From Nocardia puris (GTDB lineage: Bacteria > Actinomycetota > Actinomycetes > Mycobacteriales > Mycobacteriaceae), in the NCBI RefSeq assembly GCF_003315035.1, contig NZ_QNRE01000016.1, forward strand, positions 62,001-126,000: DNA of 64,000 bases. The letters are read 5' to 3'. The stretch's first letter is position 1, and each line of letters opens with the position of its first letter. Below, piece after piece: positions 16,564 through 25,422 of this stretch. The notes below the pieces were generated by a model, which saw only the letters and a program-made list of their open reading frames with translations, was not told the DNA's origin and did not search any database. The translations under genes and the position numbers were made by a program.

Positions 16564-17840
16564 AACCGCCACCTACCATCGCCGAACCACCACCAGGGTC
16601 GCACCTGCCGCAGATTCTGGCTGCTGCGCACGCTCGGCATGGCCCCGTCTTTGGTGTCGGCTCAACGACGGGGCCGCCGACGGTGTTCTGCATCGGGCCG
16701 GACTCGGTGCGGGAGATGTTCGACCAGGAACGCGCAGGCACGCTGAGGGTGTACAACACTGCGGCGGTGCAGGCGCTGTTCCGCAGAGCGGTGTTCACCC
16801 TCCACGGTGCCGAACACCTGCGGGCGCGCAGTTTCCTGTCGACCGGGTTGCGCCACGGTGCGGTCACCGCCTACCTGCCGACAATCGGCGCTATTGCGCA
16901 CCGCCATGTCGCCCAATGGGCCACCCTGCCGACCATCGAGCTCTATCAGGCGGCGCGCGACTACACGATGGCAGTGTGCCTGGCCGCGATCATCGGCCTG
17001 GCCGTCGACGACCCCATCGCACAGCGGGTGCCGGACCTGTTCGACCGATTCGTCGCCGGAACCGAACTCCCACCGACCCGCACGACCGGCAGCGACCCGG
17101 CATACGCCGCCGCACTCGCCGCCGCCGAGGAACTGCGCGCCCTGCTCGAATCGCCCGCAGTGCGCATAGAGGGCAGGGCCGAGTCGGTGACCTCGAAGCT
17201 GGTCGCCGCCGGTCACGCCCCGGGCGGAAGCTTGGCTGATCATCTGCTGGCCCTGCTGATCGCCGCGCGAGAAACCACCGCCAGCCTGGTTACCTGGTTG
17301 CTGGTCGAGTGCGCGCTCGACGACCAGCTCGCCACCGCGCTCACCGCTGAAGCCCGCAGTCTGGTCGAGAACCCGTTGCAGGTGCTCCAGCACGGCGCTA
17401 TCCCGCAGTTGCGGCACGTGCTGACCGAGTGCACCCGAGTCCATACACCCAACACGATCGCGACCCGGCGGGCCACTACGCCGGTGACGCTCGGCGGCTA
17501 TCTGGTCCCAGCAGGCTGGCACGTCGCCTACAGCGCTCCCGTCACCCACCTTCTACCGCAGGAATATCCGGACCCGGAAGCGTTTTGCCCGCAACGCTTT
17601 CGCAGTGCCGAGGGCAGGCGCCGCGCCGCGGGGCTGCTCGCGTTCGGACGCGGCCCGCACGCCTGTGCAGGTCGCGGGTTCGCCGAGGCCACGACACTGT
17701 TGCTGGCGGCGGCTGTGCTGGCCGAACACTGGATCGACCTGCCGGCCCGACGACCAGAGGTCGGCCGATTCCAGCCGGTCCGGGCGCCAGCGGGGCCGGT
17801 CGAAGCCCGCATACGCACAAGGGAGGTGGCTGGCCGGTGA
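16560..17840 (+). CDS. Cytochrome P450
   Basis: This 426-aa P450 shows the haem-binding loop FGRGPHACAG with the thiolate Cys, an ExxR motif (ECTR) in the K helix region with a downstream Arg (TIATRRA), and an I-helix ARETTASL with the conserved Thr pair. It starts with GTG overlapping the preceding stop. It probably hydroxylates or otherwise oxidises an intermediate of the cluster; ferredoxin partners are not encoded nearby. It is soluble, without a membrane anchor, as usual for bacterial P450s. Confidence 0.93.
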   Translation: MKPPPTIAEPPPGSHLPQILAAAHARHGPVFGVGSTTGPPTVFCIGPDSVREMFDQERAGTLRVYNTAAVQALFRRAVFTLHGAEHLRARSFLSTGLRHGAVTAYLPTIGAIAHRHVAQWATLPTIELYQAARDYTMAVCLAAIIGLAVDDPIAQRVPDLFDRFVAGTELPPTRTTGSDPAYAAALAAAEELRALLESPAVRIEGRAESVTSKLVAAGHAPGGSLADHLLALLIAARETTASLVTWLLVECALDDQLATALTAEARSLVENPLQVLQHGAIPQLRHVLTECTRVHTPNTIATRRATTPVTLGGYLVPAGWHVAYSAPVTHLLPQEYPDPEAFCPQRFRSAEGRRRAAGLLAFGRGPHACAGRGFAEATTLLLAAAVLAEHWIDLPARRPEVGRFQPVRAPAGPVEARIRTREVAGR

Positions 17841-19111
17841 ACATCGACGACATCGTCGACCGGCTCGCCCGGTTCGAAACCGCGACAGCAGCCCGGCTTC
17901 ATCTGATCGCCAGCGAGAACCAGATGCCCGCCGACGCCCGGCTGCCGTATGTGAGCGCTGCCGCCGTCCGCTACTGCTTCGGCAGCGCCGAGGACACGCA
18001 CTGGGCGTGGCCTGGACGCGACGAACTCGCCGAGCTGGAATCGGTAGCGGCCCACGCCATCGGAGAACTCCTCGGCGCCCAGCATGTGAACACCAAACCC
18101 GTCTCGGGATTGTCGGCGATGACGGTGGCGCTCTCGGCGCTGGCCGGGCCGGCACACACCGTGCTCAGCCTCGCCGAAGCCGATGGCGGTCACGGCTCGA
18201 CACAGTTCGTCGCACACAGGTTCGGGTTGAACTGGCAGCCCCTGCCCGTCGACCCAGCCACTATGGGCGTCGACCTCGAGCTGCTGGCCTCCCAGGCCCG
18301 CCGGACCAGCGGGCCCGTGCTGGTGTACCTCGACTCGTTCATGGCGTTGTTCCCCCATGACATCGCCGGCATCCGGGCCGCGGTCGGCGAGGACGCGGTG
18401 ATCCATTACGACGGCTCGCACACCCTCGGCCTGATCGCGGGCGGCGCGTTCCAGAACCCCCTAACCGAAGGCGCCGACAGCCTCGGTGGCAGCGTCCACA
18501 AGACCTGGCCCGGTCCGGTCGGCAAGGGCATCGTGGCCACCAACGATCCGAACCTCGCCCACCAGATCGACACCCACGCCGCCGGATGGATATCGCACCA
18601 TCACCCCGCCGACGTCGCCGCGCTGGCGATCTCGACGGCATGGATGACCGCCCATGCCACCCACTACGCGACCGCGACCGTCACCCACGCCCGCCGCCTG
18701 GCTTACGCCCTCGCTGCAGAGGGGTTCACCGTGTGCGCGGCCGACCACGGATACACCCGATCACACCAGGTGTGGATCGACATCGCTCCCACGTGCCCGG
18801 CTGATACTGCCTCACGGCTGCTGTATGAGGCCAGGATCGTCGTCAACGCCATCCCGTTGCCCTACCTGCCCGAGCCCGGCCTGCGGCTGGGAGCACAGGA
18901 ACTGACCTTCGCCGGTCTCGACGCCGCGGGTTTCGACGAACTCGCCGCGCTCATGGCGCGCGTACTCATCCACCGCGATCACCCTGAACAGGTCGCCCGC
19001 AACGTCGCAGACCTGCGCATCCGCTACGGCATCGGCGACGCCGCTGCGGCCGACCATACGGCGCAGGAGGTGCTGCGCCGAGCGTGGCGGCAGGAAGAGA
19101 GGACTTCATGA
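17837..19111 (+). CDS. Serine hydroxymethyltransferase-like PLP enzyme
   Basis: This 424-aa fold-type I PLP enzyme resembles SHMT: LHLIASENQMP at the N-terminus, the YCFGSAEDTHW region, HYDGSHTLGLI and the PLP-Lys motif GGSVHKTWPGPVGKG. The usual SHMT motif (TTTTHKTLRGPRGG) is changed, and the C-terminus is divergent, so it is likely a specialised aldolase, transaldolase or amino-acid-modifying enzyme rather than the housekeeping GlyA. SHMT-like transaldolases occur in nucleoside antibiotic pathways. Glycine would be the obvious donor, which fits the GlyRS at the left end only loosely. The GTG start overlaps the P450 stop, and the stop overlaps the next ATG. Confidence 0.85.
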   Translation: MNIDDIVDRLARFETATAARLHLIASENQMPADARLPYVSAAAVRYCFGSAEDTHWAWPGRDELAELESVAAHAIGELLGAQHVNTKPVSGLSAMTVALSALAGPAHTVLSLAEADGGHGSTQFVAHRFGLNWQPLPVDPATMGVDLELLASQARRTSGPVLVYLDSFMALFPHDIAGIRAAVGEDAVIHYDGSHTLGLIAGGAFQNPLTEGADSLGGSVHKTWPGPVGKGIVATNDPNLAHQIDTHAAGWISHHHPADVAALAISTAWMTAHATHYATATVTHARRLAYALAAEGFTVCAADHGYTRSHQVWIDIAPTCPADTASRLLYEARIVVNAIPLPYLPEPGLRLGAQELTFAGLDAAGFDELAALMARVLIHRDHPEQVARNVADLRIRYGIGDAAAADHTAQEVLRRAWRQEERTS

Positions 19112-20259
19112 ACGCCACTGATCTGCCACTGACCACCAGCGACTTCTTCTGGCGACCCGACTGTCGTCATTTCATCGGCGGCCTGCCGTGCAAGCACTGG
19201 CGTCCTTGCCCAGGGTGCACACTGTATGACCCGGTGACCCACCGCATCCTGATCGTGATGCTCAAACGGATGGGCGACATGCTCATCGCCTCCCCACTAC
19301 CGGCCCGCATCAAAGCCGAACACCCCGGCGCACACATCACCTGGCTCGTCGGCGCCGAATCCGCCCCCATCGTGGAGATGATCCCGCACGTCGACCGCGT
19401 CCTGACCTGGGAGACCGAGACCGCCCACACAGTGCTCGCCGAACACTACGACGCCGTCTACAGCTTCGAACGCCACCCCGCCGTGGCCGGGCTCGTGCCC
19501 CGGATCAGCGCCGAGCACCACGCCGGCCTCGCCTACGGCGGCGAGAACAACAGCCTCTATCCGATCGGCACAGCGGCCCGGCACTTCTTCGCCATGAACA
19601 CCTGGAACGACTTCCGCACCAGCGGAAACAGTAAGACGTGGACCGAGCTGTACTTCGAGGTCGCCGGCTACATCTACACCGGCGAGCCCTACCAGCTGTC
19701 GGTGCCGGACGCGGCCAAAGCCCGCGTCGCCGCGCGGCTAGGTACCAGCGGCGGCTGGGTCTGCCTTAACGTCGGCGGCTCCAAGACGACCAAGCTGTGG
19801 CCCACCGGTCACTGGGCCGACCTCGGGCGGCGACTGCTCGGCGACGGGCACCGGCTGGTCATCACCGGCGGCCCCGCCGACGCCCGCACCTGCCACCAGC
19901 TGTTACGAGAACTGGACACCGGAGTGGGCCGAGTGCGTCACGACGCCATGACCCTGCAGGAATTCGCCGCGGTCCCGGACTTCTGCGACGCGATGGTGAC
20001 CGGCGACAGCCTCGGATTCCACCTCGCCCTCGCCTACGACCTGCCGGTGGTGCTGCTCCTGGGCCCGAGCAACGGCGCCGAAGTCATCCCCAAACACGCC
20101 GACAATGTCACCGCGCTGCGGTCGACTCTGCCGTGCTCCCCGTGCGCACACCGGGTCACCTGCGGCGGGATCGGCGGCTGCATGGACACCATCACGGTCG
20201 CCGACGTCCATGGCGCGGTCCGCAACTCACTGTCCACAGCCGCCGTGCGGGAGGGCTGA
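19108..20259 (+). CDS. Glycosyltransferase family 9 (heptosyltransferase) with N-terminal Cys cluster
   Basis: This 383-aa protein is a GT-B transferase of family 9: ILIVMLKRMGDMLIASPL (the ILIxxLxxxGDxxxxTP signature), NVGGSKTTKLWPTGHWADL and a late GDSLGFHLALAYDLPVVLLLGPS. This family includes LPS heptosyltransferases that use ADP-heptose, which matches the ADP-heptose genes upstream. Before the fold lies a Cys-rich extension (DCRHF, LPCKHW, PCPGC), and near the C-terminus a second group (LPCSPCAHRVTCGGIGGC), possibly metal-binding. It should move the heptose to the unknown acceptor of the pathway. GGAAGAGAGGA lies upstream, and the ATG overlaps the SHMT-like stop. Confidence 0.9.
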   Translation: MNATDLPLTTSDFFWRPDCRHFIGGLPCKHWRPCPGCTLYDPVTHRILIVMLKRMGDMLIASPLPARIKAEHPGAHITWLVGAESAPIVEMIPHVDRVLTWETETAHTVLAEHYDAVYSFERHPAVAGLVPRISAEHHAGLAYGGENNSLYPIGTAARHFFAMNTWNDFRTSGNSKTWTELYFEVAGYIYTGEPYQLSVPDAAKARVAARLGTSGGWVCLNVGGSKTTKLWPTGHWADLGRRLLGDGHRLVITGGPADARTCHQLLRELDTGVGRVRHDAMTLQEFAAVPDFCDAMVTGDSLGFHLALAYDLPVVLLLGPSNGAEVIPKHADNVTALRSTLPCSPCAHRVTCGGIGGCMDTITVADVHGAVRNSLSTAAVREG

Positions 20260-20263
20260 CCGC

Positions 20264-21988
20264 GTGGGATACGTGCTCGGGCTCGGCGGCCCCTACCATC
20301 ACGACGCCTCCGCCTGCCTCGTCGCCGACGGCCAACCCGTCGCGTTCGCCGAAGAGGAACGGTTCTCCCGAATCAAGCATCACCGCGATTCCCGCTCGGC
20401 CGCCTCCTCGGCCGCATGGTGCCTGGCCCAGGCCGGAATCCGGTGCGGTGATATCGACGAGATCGCGGTGGCCTGGAACCCGTACTGGCCGAACCCCGCC
20501 GATGAGATCACCGACCCAGACCTAATCGCTGAACTCCTCGGACCGCTCGGCACCGGCCCGGAAAGACCACGTCGACTGACCATCGTCGGCCACCACCTCG
20601 CCCATGCCGCCAGCGCCTTCTACCCCGCAGGTGTCGCCGACGCCGCGGTCATCGTGGTCGACGGCTCCGGCGACGGTGTCTCCACCAGCATCCATCACGG
20701 AACCCGAGCCGGTCTGCGATGCCTGCGAACCTTCCCGTTCACACAATCACTGGGCTGGTTCTACCAATTCGCCACCGAACACGCCGGGCTCGGCGACTGG
20801 ACCCACGCAGGCAAACTGATGGGCCTGGCCGCCTACGGAAAACCGACCATCGACCTGAACTTCCTGCACCCCACCCGCGACGGCTACCACCTCGACCTCA
20901 CCCCCTACGGCCTCGCACCCGAGGCCGACCACACCGCCGGCTACACCGACCTCACCTACTACCGAGCCCTGCGCCACGCCTACCGCAAGGTATTCACCGA
21001 CGCCGGAATCCCGCGCCAAGCACCAAGATCGGACGACGCCCACCAAAGCCTCGCCGCCGACCTCGCAGCATCGGCCCAATTCCTGCTGCAACGCTGCCTG
21101 ATCAGCGTCGTCTCCACCGCTCTGGAGGAAACCGGCGCGACCGCGCTGTGTCTGGCCGGCGGTGTTGGGCTCAACTGCACCACCAACGGCATCCTCGCCC
21201 GCACCCCCGACACCGACACCTTGTTCGTGCAACCGGCCGCCGGTGATGCCGGATGCGCTCTCGGCGCAGCCCTGGAAGTCGCGCACCGCCGCGGTGACCA
21301 CACAGTGCCCGGTCCTCGCCAAGCACACGCCTTCTTGGGTCCGGCCTACGACAACCACGCCATCGAGACCGCCCTGCACGATGCCGGCGCGAACTTCACC
21401 ACCCCACCCGATATCGCCGCGACCGCCGCCCGCCTGATAGCCGAGGGCAAGGTCATCGGCTGGCACCAGGGCCGCGCCGAAGCCGGTCCACGGGCACTCG
21501 GTGCCCGCAGCATCCTCGCCGACCCCCGCACCACCAGACTGCGCGACCGCATCAACCGCGACATCAAACACCGCGAACTCTGGCGGCCCCTCGCACCGAG
21601 CATGCTCGACCCGACCGGCTGGACCACCACACCCGACGGCCCGGCAGAATTCATGATCGTCGCCCACGAGGCCACACCCCGAGCACGCCAACAGATCCCC
21701 GGCGTCGTCCACGCCGACGGCACACTGCGCCCACAACACGTCGACCCCGCACACCAACCGGAATACGCCCGACTCCTGCACGCCCTCGAAGCCGAGACCG
21801 GGATCGGCGTCGTATTGAACACCAGCTACAACGGCCCCGGCGAACCGATCGTCGACACCCCAGCCGACGCACTCGCCAGCGGCGCCCGACTCGGCCTGGA
21901 CGCCCTCGTGATCGGCGACTACCTCGTCACCACACCACCATCGGCACCCACCCATCAACAGCACCGACCACCGAGAAAAGGATCATGA
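20264..21988 (+). CDS. O-carbamoyltransferase (NodU/CmcH/TobZ family)
   Basis: This 574-aa protein has the two-part carbamoyltransferase layout: an N-terminal HypF/Kae1-like ATPase domain (LGLGGPYHHDASACLV, EEERFSRIKHH, VGHHLAHAASAFYP, VDGSGDGVS, CLAGGVGLNC) and a C-terminal YrdC-related nucleotide-binding domain (GRAEAGPRALGARSILADPR, RELWRPLAPS, LNTSYNGPGEPIV). Such enzymes activate carbamoyl phosphate with ATP and transfer the carbamoyl group to a sugar hydroxyl. Placed right after the glycosyltransferase, it probably decorates the heptose. The start is GTG at 20264 after GGGAGGG; the stop overlaps the next gene by 4 bp. Confidence 0.95.
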   Translation: MGYVLGLGGPYHHDASACLVADGQPVAFAEEERFSRIKHHRDSRSAASSAAWCLAQAGIRCGDIDEIAVAWNPYWPNPADEITDPDLIAELLGPLGTGPERPRRLTIVGHHLAHAASAFYPAGVADAAVIVVDGSGDGVSTSIHHGTRAGLRCLRTFPFTQSLGWFYQFATEHAGLGDWTHAGKLMGLAAYGKPTIDLNFLHPTRDGYHLDLTPYGLAPEADHTAGYTDLTYYRALRHAYRKVFTDAGIPRQAPRSDDAHQSLAADLAASAQFLLQRCLISVVSTALEETGATALCLAGGVGLNCTTNGILARTPDTDTLFVQPAAGDAGCALGAALEVAHRRGDHTVPGPRQAHAFLGPAYDNHAIETALHDAGANFTTPPDIAATAARLIAEGKVIGWHQGRAEAGPRALGARSILADPRTTRLRDRINRDIKHRELWRPLAPSMLDPTGWTTTPDGPAEFMIVAHEATPRARQQIPGVVHADGTLRPQHVDPAHQPEYARLLHALEAETGIGVVLNTSYNGPGEPIVDTPADALASGARLGLDALVIGDYLVTTPPSAPTHQQHRPPRKGS

Positions 21989-23355
21989 CCAGCGTGACCG
22001 ACACCGACTCGATTGCCCTCACAGACCGAGTCCGCGCCCGCTACGGCGACGCGGTACACATCGGCGCCGACTGCGACATCGCCGACGACGTCGACTTCGT
22101 CGTCGACACCGACGCCACCATCACCATCGGTGACCGTGTCAGCATTCGCCGCGGCACGACCCTGCAAGCCAACACCGGCGGACACATCACCATCGGCGAC
22201 GACACCGCCCTCGGCGAGAACGTCGTCCTGTCCGCCATGACCCGCATCCACATCGGACGCGGCGCAGGAATCTCCAACATGGTCGACATCCACGACCACA
22301 ACCACCGCGCCCGCACCCCCGACACCCTCACCCCGGGTGAGCCCATCACCCCGTGGGCCAGCGGATTCGACACCGCTCCAGTCACCATCGAGCCCGGCGC
22401 GATCGTCGCGAACAAAGTCTCGATCACCGCCGGCGTCACCATCGGCCAAAACGCCCGCATCGGCGCCAACGCCGTCGTCACCGCATCCGTGCCGCCGAAC
22501 ACCACCGCCGTCGGCGCGCCCGCCCGCGTCACCGCCCGCCACCCCGGACCCCTCGACCCCGAACACCCCCGACCCCAACTGCGGATCGGCTGGTTCGGAA
22601 CATCCCTGATGGAACACTACGAAGCCCACAACCCCCGCCTCGCAGTCCAAGCCGATCTCCCCGAGATCGGCGAACAGATCACGGTCACCGAATGGCGCAA
22701 ACGCGGCTACGTCCATGTCCTGACCACCGGATGGTCCACCCGCTACCCATGGATCACCTTCACCACCGACAACCACGGCGAAGGAGGAGCAACCAGCCGC
22801 GACGTCCTGACCAACCTCCGAGCCGCAGTCGACGCCGGCGGCCGATGGGACCTCGCCGTCCTCGGAGTCGGCCTCAACGACGTCTGGCGACACCACCAAG
22901 GCCGGATGAGCGAAGCAGTCGGCATCGGCGAATACGACACCAACATCCGCACCGCCCTCGGGCTCCTCAGCGCCTGCGCCCGCCGGATCGTCGTGATCGG
23001 TGAACCCCCGATCGGCTGGGACCCCACCATCGACGTCGCCGCCGCCAACGGCGATCTGACCGAATACAACCAGCGCGCCCGCCGCGCCGCCGCCGACCAC
23101 GACGCGGTCTTCGTCGACATCTGGGACGACATCACCTATGTCGCCACCTGCTTCGGATGGTCACCCGCCACCCCCACGGCCCCAGCCGCCGAAGCACCCA
23201 GCGTGTGGGCCGACGGAGTGCACCTCTCCGAACAAGGCGACGAAACCGTTCGACACATCACCGACCAAGCCATCACCGCCCACCGAGTCCTCGATGGCCT
23301 GCTCACCCTCGACAGGCTCGACCGCGCGACCGCGGCTCGGGAATACGCCCAGTGA
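21985..23355 (+). CDS. Fusion of hexapeptide-repeat acyltransferase and SGNH hydrolase domains
   Basis: The first 185 or so residues of this 456-aa protein form a left-handed beta-helix with hexapeptide repeats (repeated ITIGDRVSI, HITIGDDT, RIHIGRG, then VDIHDHNH and TAVGAPARV), typical of acetyl/acyltransferases. Residues 190-456 are an SGNH hydrolase-like domain with the nucleophile motif WFGTSLMEH, the GVGLNDVWRH block III region and the catalytic DGVHLSEQG near the C-terminus. It may add an acyl group to the sugar and remove or move one, or the SGNH half may act as the transferase. The fusion is unusual. It overlaps its neighbours on both sides. Confidence 0.85.
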   Translation: MTSVTDTDSIALTDRVRARYGDAVHIGADCDIADDVDFVVDTDATITIGDRVSIRRGTTLQANTGGHITIGDDTALGENVVLSAMTRIHIGRGAGISNMVDIHDHNHRARTPDTLTPGEPITPWASGFDTAPVTIEPGAIVANKVSITAGVTIGQNARIGANAVVTASVPPNTTAVGAPARVTARHPGPLDPEHPRPQLRIGWFGTSLMEHYEAHNPRLAVQADLPEIGEQITVTEWRKRGYVHVLTTGWSTRYPWITFTTDNHGEGGATSRDVLTNLRAAVDAGGRWDLAVLGVGLNDVWRHHQGRMSEAVGIGEYDTNIRTALGLLSACARRIVVIGEPPIGWDPTIDVAAANGDLTEYNQRARRAAADHDAVFVDIWDDITYVATCFGWSPATPTAPAAEAPSVWADGVHLSEQGDETVRHITDQAITAHRVLDGLLTLDRLDRATAAREYAQ

Positions 23356-24053
23356 CCCTCGCCCACCCGGCGATCAAGACCATCGCAGACGTTATGCGAA
23401 GTGCGGACCCTCCTCGCGTCGTCTTCTGCGATTGGCACGGAGTGCTGTGCCGGAAACCGTTCTGGCACAGCATTACCGACGATCCGGATCACTCCCTTTA
23501 CGCTGTTCTGAATCGAGAACTGGACCGGCTGTTCACGACAGGCAATCGGGAGGGCCGCGAATGGATGTGCGGAAAGCGCAGCTCCCGCGACATCCTCACC
23601 AACCTCGCTGCCACGCACTCGGGCCTCGATGTTGACCAGCTCCTGACGCAACTCGCACACGACATCGCCCACATGCCCGTAAACCAGTCGCTTCTCCGAG
23701 CACTGCGTGACGCCCGGTACCACTCGACCGTTGTCCTGGCGACCGACAATATCGACGCGTTCACCAGCACCTTTCACGCCGTCACGTCCAGTCATAACGA
23801 ACAACCATCAGGCACGGAGACGCTGAAAGAGGCTGCCGCCGTATTCGACGACATCATCAGCTCGAGCGACACCGGCGTACTGAAATCCGAAGACCCTGAA
23901 GCCTTCTTCGGCTCCTGGCTGACCACCGCAGGGCTCTCCTTCGGCGAGGCGCTTCTGATCGACGACCGCGCCGACAACTGCGCGGCATTCGAACGATGCG
24001 GCGGTGCCGCCATCGAATGGACCCGATATCGGCTGGAAGAGCTGTCCGCCTGA
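23352..24053 (+). CDS. HAD-superfamily protein with altered first motif
   Basis: This 233-aa protein shows a HAD fold: motif I VVFCDWHGVLC, a Lys in GVLKSEDPEAFF and motif IV LLIDDRADNCAAF. Motif I has Asp-Trp-His instead of the phosphatase DxD, so the general-acid Asp is a His; activity may be altered or absent. The ADP-heptose route needs a GmhB-type phosphatase, and this is the only HAD gene in the cluster, so it is a candidate, but the altered motif weakens the case. The GTG start overlaps the preceding stop. It is the last gene of the coupled series. Confidence 0.8.
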   Translation: MTLAHPAIKTIADVMRSADPPRVVFCDWHGVLCRKPFWHSITDDPDHSLYAVLNRELDRLFTTGNREGREWMCGKRSSRDILTNLAATHSGLDVDQLLTQLAHDIAHMPVNQSLLRALRDARYHSTVVLATDNIDAFTSTFHAVTSSHNEQPSGTETLKEAAAVFDDIISSSDTGVLKSEDPEAFFGSWLTTAGLSFGEALLIDDRADNCAAFERCGGAAIEWTRYRLEELSA

Positions 24054-24209
24054 ACGAGCCACCGTAGACCTGCTGCCAAATGCAAACCGGAGCGTTCAAC
24101 CGAGCAGCAGCAAGAACACGAAGCATCAGAAGAGAGCCGACGACCGATGGCCGGTGGATTGATCGGCCACCGGTCGAAGCCCTCTGATTTCTGTGTGGCA
24201 GGCCAGCCC

Positions 24210-24569
24210 CTACTTCAGCGCTTGCAGGGCGGTATGTACCTCAGCGACCTCGTCGAGCAGCATGTCGAGACGGTCGAGCAGGTCCGCCCGCCGTTGATGG
24301 GTGCTCACAACAGGCAGTTCCGAAGCCTCGCTGGTGCCGACTTCGGAGCGGTCGAGCGGCTGGTCCGTCGCCGGGGTCGTGCCCTGGTCTTCTCCGAAGA
24401 TTGTGCTGCATAGTTGGCGGACACGTTCTTCGTCGTTGCGGGAGAAGCGCCACGCTTCACCATCCGAGGTGGGTGTGCCACCGAGTTCGTCCGCCGCGTC
24501 GTGGAAACGGCGGTCGTATGGTGCCTCGACTTCGACCTCGGACCCGACCGAGATGATTACACTTTGCAT
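24210..24569 (-). CDS. Unknown 119-aa protein
   Basis: The start at 24569 is chosen because GAAAGGG lies 7 bp upstream. The N-terminal half (VIISVGSEVEVEAPYDRRFH and a segment around DGEAWRFSRNDEERVRQL) looks like a small alpha/beta module of the kind seen in plasmid and phage proteins that recognise an amount or composition motif (ALGGxWDGxxWxF). The C-terminal half is a charged helix with a likely coiled coil (residues 90-119). It is transcribed away from the heptose cluster. No function can be assigned. Confidence 0.6.
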   Translation of the reverse strand: MQSVIISVGSEVEVEAPYDRRFHDAADELGGTPTSDGEAWRFSRNDEERVRQLCSTIFGEDQGTTPATDQPLDRSEVGTSEASELPVVSTHQRRADLLDRLDMLLDEVAEVHTALQALK

Positions 24570-24806
24570 TGCGGAGCCCTTTCTCCGTACCTGCCCCGGT
24601 CTGGTGTTGGCCCACCAGCCGGGGCGTCTCAATTCTGGCGGATACGACGCTATATGTGCGCCCGGAGACCATCAATAGGTAATTCAGCGAAAAGATTTCC
24701 ACAGCAATATTTTTCGCGAGTCCATCGGAAAACAATTTAGGGATTGGTCCTACACTTGGCGGTTACTCAGCTACCTGCGGATATGAATTCTTCGACGCAT
24801 GGTGGT

Positions 24807-25310
24807 TCAGTTCGTGCCGTCGGCAGCCAAGGCGGCGCGGATGAGGCCGGCGAGTTCGACTGCCTGCTCCAGAGACCAGGACAGTATTCCGTTTTCCGCC
24901 ATCAGGGCATGGAATTGCTGTTCGCGGTAGGGCACTCCAGGTGGTAGGGCGGCAACGTGCCAGTGGAGGTGAGCGTTGCCCTGTTGGCTGCCGAGACTGG
25001 CGATATATAGCCGTTCGGTGGGGACCACCGTTTGCAGTGCTCTCCCAACGCGGCGAACCATTCTCATCAGTCGCAGATATTCGTCTTCGTCCAGGTCGTC
25101 AACCACATGCTCATGGTGATGTTTCGGCGAAACGAGCACGTAGCCGGGCAGGGTCGGATACCGGGACAGGAACGCGATGTTCTCATCGTCCTCAGCAACG
25201 ATCTGCTCAAGCTTCGAGTCGTGCTGTCCCGCGACGATGGCGCAGATGAAGCACGGTTTCGAGCGAACCCGCCGTTCATAGTCGTCGATGTCGAACGAGA
25301 TGCGTTCCAT
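24807..25310 (-). CDS. HIT-family nucleotide-binding protein
   Basis: This 167-aa protein starts at 25310 (MERISFD) and contains a histidine triad: NAHLHWHVAALPP, with the preceding FLSRYPTLPGYVLVSPKHHHEH strand region. HIT proteins hydrolyse or transfer nucleoside monophosphates (aminoacyl-AMP, Ap4A, ADP- or GDP-sugars). An N-terminal CFICAIV pair of Cys may bind zinc, as in many bacterial HIT proteins. Nearby glycyl-tRNA synthetase and ADP-heptose enzymes both give AMP-linked intermediates, so it may clear or process one of these. That link is inference. Confidence 0.9.
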   Translation of the reverse strand: MERISFDIDDYERRVRSKPCFICAIVAGQHDSKLEQIVAEDDENIAFLSRYPTLPGYVLVSPKHHHEHVVDDLDEDEYLRLMRMVRRVGRALQTVVPTERLYIASLGSQQGNAHLHWHVAALPPGVPYREQQFHALMAENGILSWSLEQAVELAGLIRAALAADGTN

Positions 25311-25422
25311 GACAACGATTCTGCGCCGATCCTGCTCACGAAGGCGCCGGAACGGCACGATAATTACGCGGCGCGGTGCCGCCTGATCGGGGTGGTCGCG
25401 GTGAGCAGAAGGAGCTGAATCA

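Noticed and set aside
20747..23100. Two long minus-strand frames opposite the carbamoyltransferase and the SGNH fusion
   Set aside because: They are Val/Gly/Asp-rich shadows of GC-biased plus-strand codons.
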